From Planctomycetaceae bacterium (lineage in GTDB: Bacteria > Planctomycetota > Planctomycetia > Planctomycetales > Planctomycetaceae), in assembly GCA_020426505.1 (NCBI GenBank), contig JAGQPX010000048.1, positions 1 through 48,477 of the forward strand: a DNA stretch of 48,477 bases, given 5' to 3'. The position numbers and the translations under genes were made by a program. Under the pieces are notes generated by a model. It made no database searches. It had not been told where the DNA came from and saw only the letters and a program-made list of their open reading frames with translations. Below, piece by piece: positions 16,801 through 23,185 of the stretch; within the stretch, counting starts at the first letter, position 1; the number at the start of each line of letters is the position of its first letter.

Positions 16801-19454
16801 ATGCAGCCATCATCCTGCGGGCACTGCTCGACATCGACGCCAACTGCGGACTGCTGCGGTACTCGTCGCGTGCGCGGGCGATGGCGGACGTCTACTGGCA
16901 TCACTTCGGACGAGTCGCCGACAAAAAACTGATGGCGTCCAAACTCACCGGCTTCGGCGAGATTGCCAGTCTCTTTCCCGGCACAGCTCAGCAACTGGCA
17001 TACACCCGCGAACTGCGAAAGATGCTGGGCGAGTTCATTGCCACATCGGGCCTGTTCGAGGACGCGGACGAGTCCCTGCTCGACGAGGCAGCAACGTATC
17101 TGTTCCATGAACTTAGTACGGCCGGTGACAGTTTCGTCATCGCCAGGGCAGCTGCCCAGTTACACGACGAGTTCCACCAGCACCTCACGACTCTCAACGC
17201 GAATGATCGGTTTTCCGAGTCGTTGAAAGCGGTCCAGAAGAACCAGGATGCCGCGTTTTCGCTTGCCCGTGACTGGGTCACCGCCTACGTCACCACGGCG
17301 AGCGGGGGACGTCAGTCCCCCGATACGTCCGCTGTGGCCGACGTGTCGGACGTCGAAGAGCAGACAAACCAACGGGGGGTTGACACCCCCCGCTCGCCAG
17401 CGCTTGACCACATCGACGAGGTTGCTGCGATGTTGATCTCGGGCGACATCAATCGTGACGCCGTCGTTGAGACAGACATGTCGTGCACGCTCATGAATCT
17501 CGTGGGTACGCATGCGGTCATTGACGGCGGCGCGTATGAGTTGCAGTTCAACCGTTTCATGGAACGACTCGAACGCTTCGAACGGCTGACGGTGCCTGCG
17601 TATCGTACGTACCACGAACTCAAAACCCGTGTCGTCGATGGAGCTCGCGACGAGATGAAGCTCGCCGAATTTCAGCCTCGCGTGTTGACGTCCTTCGTGC
17701 GGAACCGGCTGATCGATCAGGTCTACCTGCCACTCATCGGCGACAATCTCGCCAAGCAGATCGGCACTGCAGGGGCAGACAAGCGGACGGATCGTCAAGG
17801 GCTCCTTTTGCTCATCTCACCGCCCGGATACGGCAAGACGACGTTGATGGAGTACATCGCCAACCGGCTGGGCATCATCTTCATGAAGATCAACGGCCCG
17901 GCGATCGGTCACGAGGTCACGTCGCTCGACCCGGCTGCCGCTCCGAATGCTGGCGCCCGCGAGGAGATCGAGAAGCTCAACCTCGCCTTCGAGATGGGCG
18001 ACAACGTGATGATCTATCTCGACGACATTCAGCACTGCAACACGGAGCTCCTGCAGAAGTTCATCTCGCTCTGCGACGCTCAGCGGAAGGTCGAGGGGGT
18101 CTACAAAGGCAAAACGCGGACATATGACTTCCGCGGCCGCAAGGTCGCCGTCGTAATGGCAGGCAACCCGTACACGGAGAGCGGCGAGAAGTTTCAAATC
18201 CCCGACATGCTCGCTAACCGGGCTGACATCTATAACCTGGGTGAGATCATCGGCGACTCAGCCGACGCGTTCGAGATGAGCTACCTCGAAAACTCGCTCA
18301 CGTCGAACCCGGTTCTCGCCAAGCTCGCAGCTCGGTCACAGCAGGACGTCTACGCGGTCATCAAGATGGCCCAGAAGGCATTGAGAGGCGAGCAGGCGAC
18401 CGGAGAAGGCGTTGACCTCGAAGGCTCCTACGCGATGGAGGAACTCAACGAGTTTGTCGCCGTCATGCAGAAGCTGATGCGGGTGCGTGATGTCGTCCTG
18501 AAGGTCAACCGGGCGTACATCGAGTCAGCCGCCCAGCACGACGACTACCGGACGGAGCCGCCGTTCCTGCTGCAGGGTTCGTACCGCAACATGAACCGCA
18601 TCGCCGAGAAGGTGTTGCCCGTGATGAACGATGACGAGTTGCAGACGCTCATCGTCAGCAGTTACCAGAACGATGCCCAGACGCTCACGTCCGGCACCGA
18701 GGCGAACCTGCTCAAGTTCAAGGAACTGATCGGCCTCGCCACCGAGGAAGAGTGGCAACGCTGGGACGACATCAAACGGACGTATCGACAGAACGTCAAG
18801 CTGCGGGGTATCGGCAGCGACGACAAGACGGGGCAGGTCATCGCCACGCTGACGACATTCGCTGACGGCCTCGAATCGATCCGCAAGACGCTCGCACACG
18901 GCGTCGTCGAGCTTACCACCAAGGACGGAGCCAGCGCGCGTGAGGAGCGGATGCTCGAAGAGGCCGAACGGTTGAACACGCATCTGGCAGAGTTGTCACA
19001 TCGCCTGACCGATGGAGTCGAGAAGATCGGTCATCTCGCCGATCGTCCGATCCGTATGCCGCCATTGGAGGTGCCGCCGATTGAGATGAAGTGGCCTGAA
19101 GGGTTGCCGGCGGTCTCTGGCACCGCTACGCCGCAAGCGTCGTCCATGATTCCCACTGACGATCCGGCCGTCTTCGCCCAGCGGACGCCTCTCGAACCGA
19201 TGAGCAGCGACCCGGAGACCAAGCGAATCACTGTCGTCAACCGCATCCCTCGCACGGTCCTCAACGTGCTGGAGCATCAGTTTGAACTCATGGAAGGCTG
19301 GCTCAGACCACTCATGGATCGCTCGGACGAACAGCGTGCAGAGCTGCACAACCTCGGCAATCAGATTGAGCAATGCCTCAAGGACTACGGCAAGCTATTA
19401 CGTCGGCTGGAAGACGCCGAGGAGAAGGAAGACGTCGAATCGACGGTGGAATAG
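13884..19454 (+). CDS. giant AAA+ ATPase (1856 residues), of the type annotated DNA repair ATPase
   Basis: A single AAA+ module sits in the last third: Walker A PPGYGKTT at 1313-1320, Walker B with MIYLDD ending at Asp1380-Asp1381, then a VVMAGNPYTESGEKF sensor strand. This resembles MoxR-type ATPases. Residues of about 250-480 are rich in short beta strands and may form a propeller. Residues of about 510-830 are charged helical/coiled coil. Another helical region precedes the ATPase, and a coiled coil ends the protein. As I recall, databases label relatives DNA repair ATPase, but no repair motif is evident. It follows the YqiJ-flotillin operon and the GxxExxY gene in the same direction. Two palindromic inserts are translated in frame, at residues 113-120 and 1139-1172. 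Likely role: a membrane-scaffold-linked remodelling machine, inferred from context. Confidence 0.82.
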   Translation: MPEAPPQPEAAPQLESGTYEILRNRLRGHGDELRKRLGTLNAARKDVFGSIDLKLLSTERITTENNCVPRDMVSIGNRFLFGYNVQFGLKVERNIADVFALYEFARNDESDQAHGLQPVGLDLINDAQFQKDFQDIYRYYKAATFSKFFVRGVYLYMVFQVGKAATDIKSFKWLIENDSLRYLDNRSDHEVRFPPQHEFEWNRTTRDMQRHGLHPHISIDDRMFVETVGGDLTIKIEDNTESGRGIYAEEVDDPDQTLDDAEIYYAIVGNLILLKIRPYQETKWRYIVYNEKIQQAMRVDSIEHACVLLPDDHGLIFSNGYYLQSGEAKTFESDVQGLKFERRVASPNGEDTLYVFYQPESGQYVLLAYNIIEQTVDTPVVCHGFTMFHAGEMLLFKTQHDPQKHHQIQVWQTPYVGEDFVPHQSTDSYLYKIGNRDIVRGMAECHFILGLIEKEDTYAGLYVDLVKEATDVLDSYFWINHEDAANLGEPLGQIKAAATSAVEEFEKVVRVRRNTTEQTQRVTNETRELLNSVGRARFETIDEFVQSLASLRRVRGEIIGLRDLRYVDAELVEKLEQEVTQATEELSQRCVEFLLRDDALKPYEQHVRDEQAGIEHLTKVADAKAVDEKIAASAAELEMLIEIVSNLKIDDATQRTAIIDNISAIFAKVNAARAGLKRKMQELASVEGAAEFSSQLKLLNQSVVNYIDVCDTPEKCEEYLTKLMVQVEELEGKFAEFDDFIVQLADKREEIASAFESRRMQLVEKRNKRAGALAQAADRILKGVKTRVESFSDINDIHGYFASDLMIEKVRDIIDQLGELGDSVKVDDVQSRLKTIREDAVRQLKDRQELYEDGEGVIRFGNHRFSVNTQVLDLTTVLREERLHLHLTGTDFYEEIESEILNATRDVWSMEVISENRDVYRAEYLAYQMLQAARNEKSDSSFRTDSDNHLADVQRFMGPRYSEGYTKGVHDHDAAIILRALLDIDANCGLLRYSSRARAMADVYWHHFGRVADKKLMASKLTGFGEIASLFPGTAQQLAYTRELRKMLGEFIATSGLFEDADESLLDEAATYLFHELSTAGDSFVIARAAAQLHDEFHQHLTTLNANDRFSESLKAVQKNQDAAFSLARDWVTAYVTTASGGRQSPDTSAVADVSDVEEQTNQRGVDTPRSPALDHIDEVAAMLISGDINRDAVVETDMSCTLMNLVGTHAVIDGGAYELQFNRFMERLERFERLTVPAYRTYHELKTRVVDGARDEMKLAEFQPRVLTSFVRNRLIDQVYLPLIGDNLAKQIGTAGADKRTDRQGLLLLISPPGYGKTTLMEYIANRLGIIFMKINGPAIGHEVTSLDPAAAPNAGAREEIEKLNLAFEMGDNVMIYLDDIQHCNTELLQKFISLCDAQRKVEGVYKGKTRTYDFRGRKVAVVMAGNPYTESGEKFQIPDMLANRADIYNLGEIIGDSADAFEMSYLENSLTSNPVLAKLAARSQQDVYAVIKMAQKALRGEQATGEGVDLEGSYAMEELNEFVAVMQKLMRVRDVVLKVNRAYIESAAQHDDYRTEPPFLLQGSYRNMNRIAEKVLPVMNDDELQTLIVSSYQNDAQTLTSGTEANLLKFKELIGLATEEEWQRWDDIKRTYRQNVKLRGIGSDDKTGQVIATLTTFADGLESIRKTLAHGVVELTTKDGASAREERMLEEAERLNTHLAELSHRLTDGVEKIGHLADRPIRMPPLEVPPIEMKWPEGLPAVSGTATPQASSMIPTDDPAVFAQRTPLEPMSSDPETKRITVVNRIPRTVLNVLEHQFELMEGWLRPLMDRSDEQRAELHNLGNQIEQCLKDYGKLLRRLEDAEEKEDVESTVE
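14221..14242. repeat. 10-bp palindrome translated in frame inside the AAA+ gene
   Basis: Arms CCCACGGGTT and AACCCGTGGG enclose a two-base AC loop. Read in frame it encodes HGLQPVG at residues 114-120, in a segment between two conserved-looking helices. A perfect 20-base pairing inside coding sequence is unlikely by codon choice alone, and similar CCCACGGGTT palindromes are familiar as interspersed repeats in other bacteria. Confidence 0.7.
17298..17399. repeat. REP pair inserted in frame in the AAA+ gene (34 codons)
   Basis: The segment opens with GCGAGCGGGGGAC and closes with ACCCCCCGCTCGC, so its ends are inverted repeats. Each end is itself a hairpin: GGGGGAC, loop GTCA, GTCCCCC on the left; GGGGGGT, loop TGAC, ACCCCCC on the right. 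The right unit is the reverse complement of the left one with few changes, a BIME-like pair. Its length of about 102 bases keeps the reading frame and adds a Ser/Asp/Val/Gln-rich stretch at residues 1139-1172, upstream of the ATPase domain. Confidence 0.85.
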
Positions 19455-19596
19455 ACCACGGATTACGCGGATGCCACGGATTCAAGACCCACCATCATTT
19501 TGTATCTTCTTCGAGTCTCACTGTTGGTGGACGTGTCACTTGCAGATGCTGGTGATACGCTGTTAGTTCTTTCTCGATGGGATGCAGAGGACAACA

Positions 19597-20559
19597 ATGA
19601 CCGCGAACATCTTCTCGACTTACTCAACTGGTGAGAATCGTGTAACGGCTTCGATCATGGCCGTAATACAATCACTGTCTTTCGGGAGGGTTGAGAAGTT
19701 GTTGCAAGGATTGCTCGGGAAAGACGACTTCAATCTCGTCCAATTCAATCCGCAGCCGTCAAAAGGTGGTATCGGAGTTCCAGATTACTCAGTTGAAAGC
19801 AGTTGCCACCTGCTGTTCGAGACCAAAGTGAAGACGAACTCCGTTCGAGAGAATCAGCTTCAACGGCACCTCGCCCGATTTGACGCAAGGAAAGAAGTAA
19901 CGCAAATCTTGCTTGTACTGACTCCAGATAGCAATGAGCCAGCTGCTTGCAGAAAGGTTGACGACGAGCGACTTATATGGGCTCCGTTTGCGAGGTTGGA
20001 CCAAGCGATTACCGAGCTGTTGTCAGATCCGCTTGAGGTTATTTCAGAACGGGAAACCTTCCTGCTTCGAGAACTCCAAGCAATGATGCTTAATGAAAAA
20101 CTGATCGCATCAGAGAACAACGTAGTAATCGTCGCCGCGCGAGGAGCCTGGCCAATGTACAAGCAATACCACGCCTATATCTGCCAACCCGAGCGTTCCT
20201 TTCAACGAGTGCATCGAATGGGTTTCTATGCGGATGGAGCAATTCAGCCACTTGTTCCCCGAATCATTGAGAAGCACGTCTATGAACGCGTCGAGTTCCG
20301 ATGCGGCCTTCACAGGGGAGTCCTCGGCGATTTGGTCGACAAGACGCTCTCGGATGGAAAGCAGAGGGAGGGACAATTCTACAAAGTCATGTTCTTGTCA
20401 GACCCTGGCTCGAACGACACCCACGATCTTGAAAACACCATTCCGAATGACCTCACGACGGAGACAGGTCGAACGTGGGCATTCACGCTGAGCCAACGGT
20501 ATGTCTCCTTCGATCGCTTGAAGCGAGCAAAGAGAACCAGCGACCTCGTCGTTCAGTAG
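19597..20559 (+). CDS. putative PD-(D/E)XK nuclease-like protein
   Basis: I do not recognise a named family, but the 320-residue protein shows a clean PD-(D/E)XK pattern: Pro62-Asp63 in GVPDYS, then Glu75-Thr-Lys77 in LLFETKVK, with Glu14 earlier and a helix starting ENQLQRHL. A nuclease core thus lies in the first 120 residues or so. The remaining 200 residues have no recognised motif. The frame is open from 19582; ATG at 19597 is preferred because AGAGG sits at a good distance upstream. Base composition is visibly more AT-rich than in neighbours, with codons such as ATT, AAA and TTG frequent, which suggests transfer. It follows the AAA+ gene by 142 bases and ends nine bases from the convergent mutase gene. 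A restriction-like or defence role is inference. Confidence 0.6.
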   Translation: MTANIFSTYSTGENRVTASIMAVIQSLSFGRVEKLLQGLLGKDDFNLVQFNPQPSKGGIGVPDYSVESSCHLLFETKVKTNSVRENQLQRHLARFDARKEVTQILLVLTPDSNEPAACRKVDDERLIWAPFARLDQAITELLSDPLEVISERETFLLRELQAMMLNEKLIASENNVVIVAARGAWPMYKQYHAYICQPERSFQRVHRMGFYADGAIQPLVPRIIEKHVYERVEFRCGLHRGVLGDLVDKTLSDGKQREGQFYKVMFLSDPGSNDTHDLENTIPNDLTTETGRTWAFTLSQRYVSFDRLKRAKRTSDLVVQ

Positions 20560-20568
20560 TCTCGTGGG

Positions 20569-22380
20569 TCATGCTATCGCCGCGTCGATCCAGGCCATTA
20601 ACGACTCACGGACGCGATCCATTGTGGTGGTCGTTGACGTCTTGCACGCCATCAATTGGTTCTCACCGGCCACATCGGCTCTGGCGAACATGTAGAACTT
20701 GATCTTCGGTTCGGTGCCGGAGGGACGCACGGCGATGCGGACGGTGATGCCTTCTGTGGGTGCGGTCTCGAAGAACAGCAGATTGCCTTGCGGCTCAGGC
20801 AGATCAGCCGATTTGGTGTTGGCGGGGAGTGAGCGGACCTCGTGGGTGCCGAAGTCCCGGACCGATGCCAGTGGCAGACCGGCTAACTCCTGTGGCGGGG
20901 CTGTGCGAAACGCCTCCATGATCTGTCCGATCTGACGGCTCCCCTCTGCTCCTTCACAGACTTTCGAGGTCTGTCCTTCCCAGAAGTAGCCGTGCTCGAC
21001 GTAGAGTTCGTCCAGCCGACAGAGAAGCGTTTGACCGCTCAGTTCTGACGCACATTCTGTGATGTAGAGGGCAGCGATGCCCGCGTCCTTGTCACGCGCA
21101 TAGGTGCCGGCGAGGTAGCCGAGCGACTCCTCAGCCCCGAAGACAAACTTGTCCGGTCCCTCTGCGTCAATCGTTTGACCGATGTACTTGAAGCCGACGA
21201 GCAGATCGTCAATCACCCGCACTCCATGTGACTTGGCAATCTCGCCGATCAGAGGAGTCGTCACGAGTGTCTCGACGACGAAGTGTTGCGGCGTGAGTTC
21301 ACCCGCAGCATCGCGCTTTCGCACGATGTAGTCGGCGATCAGGCTGCCAATCTGATTGCCTGTCAGATGCACAAACTCGCCATCGCTCCCCTTCACACAG
21401 ACGCCGAGGCGGTCTGCGTCCGGGTCGGAGGCGAGGATCACGTCCTGCCCATGTTCCTTAGCGTGAGCGATCAACGGCTCAAACACGACTGTCCGCTCGG
21501 GGTTTGGGAAGTGGTCAGCGACGTTGGGGAATTCGCCGCTCGGTTGTCGATGTGGCTCGTAGATTTCGATGCCGTTGAAGCCAGCTCGCTGCAAGACCTC
21601 GTAGCACACAGTCTCGCCAACGCCGTGCAATGGCGAGAACAGCCCCGGCAATTCGCGCGCATTCGACAGACTCATGCCGACGACCGTGCTGAGATAGTCA
21701 GTGTCGATCTCTTCACCAATCAACGAAATCCGGCCAGTCGACACGGCCTCATCGAAGTCCACCGTGGGGATTTCACCTGCCTCGTACACACAGTCAATGA
21801 TTCCCTTGTCGTGGGGCGGGAGCACTTGACCGCCGGTTGACCAGTAGGCTTTGAAACCGTTGTCGCTGGGCGGGTTGTGGGAGGCGGTGATCATCACGCC
21901 CGCGTGGCAGCCCAGATGCCGGACCGCGAAAGACAGTTCGGGCGTCGAGCGATATTCCACAAACAGAAACACCTGCATGCCATGAGCGGCAATTGTCGTT
22001 GCAGTCAGACGTGCGAACTCTCGCGAACGGTTCCGCGTGTCATGTGCGATCACGACCCTGCCGTCGGCGATTCCCTGTGATTTCAGATAGGTCGCAAGCC
22101 CATGAGCCGACTCAGCAATTGTGCGCGGGTTGATCGTGGCTGAGCCAAACTCTGCCATCAGTCCGCGTCGTCCCCCCGTGCCGAAGGGGATCACCTCCCA
22201 GAATAACCGGTCCAGCGTCTCCCAATCGTTCGCGATAATGAGCTTTTCGATCGACGGCACATACTCGGCATACTGCGGCTCCGTGAGCCAGCGTGTGAGA
22301 TTCGCGTGTGCTCCGTCGGAGAGGGAGCCGTGGTCGGTTGCGGTTTTGATCTGATCAAGAACCGTGGATTCGACTGACAT
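20569..22380 (-). CDS. phospho-sugar mutase (phosphoglucomutase/phosphomannomutase)
   Basis: The 603-residue cytoplasmic enzyme interconverts hexose 1- and 6-phosphates. All four alpha-D-phosphohexomutase signatures are present: the phosphoserine loop TASHNP with Ser167, the metal loop DPDADR at 319-324, the sugar-binding FGAEESLGYL, and the C-terminal phosphate loop RPSGTEPKIKF. The length and N-terminal FGTGGRRG match the longer PGM/PMM group (PgcA-like). The frame extends to 22419, but ATG at 22380 has AAAGGA seven bases upstream and gives MSVESTVLDQ, so it is chosen. Whether glucose or mannose is preferred cannot be told. The stop lies nine bases from the end of the convergent nuclease-like gene. 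Confidence 0.93.
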   Translation of the reverse strand: MSVESTVLDQIKTATDHGSLSDGAHANLTRWLTEPQYAEYVPSIEKLIIANDWETLDRLFWEVIPFGTGGRRGLMAEFGSATINPRTIAESAHGLATYLKSQGIADGRVVIAHDTRNRSREFARLTATTIAAHGMQVFLFVEYRSTPELSFAVRHLGCHAGVMITASHNPPSDNGFKAYWSTGGQVLPPHDKGIIDCVYEAGEIPTVDFDEAVSTGRISLIGEEIDTDYLSTVVGMSLSNARELPGLFSPLHGVGETVCYEVLQRAGFNGIEIYEPHRQPSGEFPNVADHFPNPERTVVFEPLIAHAKEHGQDVILASDPDADRLGVCVKGSDGEFVHLTGNQIGSLIADYIVRKRDAAGELTPQHFVVETLVTTPLIGEIAKSHGVRVIDDLLVGFKYIGQTIDAEGPDKFVFGAEESLGYLAGTYARDKDAGIAALYITECASELSGQTLLCRLDELYVEHGYFWEGQTSKVCEGAEGSRQIGQIMEAFRTAPPQELAGLPLASVRDFGTHEVRSLPANTKSADLPEPQGNLLFFETAPTEGITVRIAVRPSGTEPKIKFYMFARADVAGENQLMACKTSTTTTMDRVRESLMAWIDAAIA

Positions 22381-22728
22381 CGGGTGTCCTTTGAAGTTGA
22401 TTGAATGGTTCGGTATCACGAGCGACTGAAACCCGGACCCGGTGGGGAAAACTCTGGACTTGATAGAACGCGGATGACGCGGATCGAGCGGAGAGTTGCG
22501 GATGAGAAAAGACCATTCGCCCGATTTGCGTCATTCGCGGTCCTAAAACACAACCACGAATGATGCGAATCATCGCGAATCTCAATTTCGCGTCGCTCAC
22601 AAGTACGGACACATTAAATTGAAATCTCCGACTGATTCTAGTGTGACAACGACGTGTGACTCCCTGAGGTGTCCGGTGACCACTCTTATTCTTCCTTGAA
22701 CATCAGCCCAATCTGCGTCATCTGCGTT
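22381..22728. repeat. intergenic region with three GAACGCGG-family repeats
   Basis: No gene is seen in these 348 bases. A perfect 19-base core copy lies at 22466-22484, a diverged inverted copy (four mismatches) at 22524-22542, and a copy with two mismatches at 22711-22729 that touches the NUDIX stop codon. The first two could pair as an inverted repeat with a 39-base loop. The mutase promoter should lie just above 22380 on the minus strand, but no clear hexamers were found. Confidence 0.7.
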
Positions 22729-23157
22729 CTATCCATCTGGTTCATCGATGTACTCCGAGACCGCAGCCAGCAGCGGGTTGATGGTCTGTTCCTGAATGTC
22801 GTGCGGCGGTTTCCAGGGGAACCACTCGTAACCGAGATGTTCGGTGACATGAATGTCGACGTCGTGGAGCAGTCTTGCAAGGAAGATGATGAGTTCCTTC
22901 GGCTCCCCCGGATGACGCCGGTCGCTCATCGGGACCGTGTACCGTGACCAGTAGCGGAACTTCGCGTCGAGCTCGATGTCGCTGTATTGGATGCCTGTCT
23001 CCTCTTCGAGTTCCCGGAGCGCGCACTCCTTTTCGCTTTCGCCGGGGTCAACGTGTCCCTTCGGCAGGTCCCAACGGTCAGCGTGCTTCATCAGGAGGAA
23101 CTCCTCAATCGGATTTCCTCGCACGATGAGCACGCCGCACGATTTCAGCACGGCCAT
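22729..23157 (-). CDS. NUDIX hydrolase, diadenosine tetraphosphatase-like
   Basis: The 142-residue protein has a complete Nudix box: Gly34, Glu40, Arg48-Glu49, Glu52-Glu53 and Gly55 (within GHVDPGE ... RELEEETG). It starts with KSCGVLIVR, and the WDLPKGH lead-in and late WFPWKP segment resemble the Ap4A hydrolase (NUDT2-like) subgroup, which cleaves dinucleoside polyphosphates. Substrate choice is therefore a moderate inference. The ATG has GGAAAGAG upstream. It lies 28 bases after the SLC13 transporter gene on the same strand, so both may be co-transcribed. The stop codon overlaps a GAACGCGG-family repeat. Confidence 0.88.
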   Translation of the reverse strand: MAVLKSCGVLIVRGNPIEEFLLMKHADRWDLPKGHVDPGESEKECALRELEEETGIQYSDIELDAKFRYWSRYTVPMSDRRHPGEPKELIIFLARLLHDVDIHVTEHLGYEWFPWKPPHDIQEQTINPLLAAVSEYIDEPDG

Positions 23158-23185
23158 GAGAATCTCTTTCCAGTTCCTTTCTCGT

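Noticed and set aside
20560..20568. Shared terminator between the nuclease-like gene and the mutase gene
   Set aside because: The gap is only nine bases and no hairpin with a T-run is seen.
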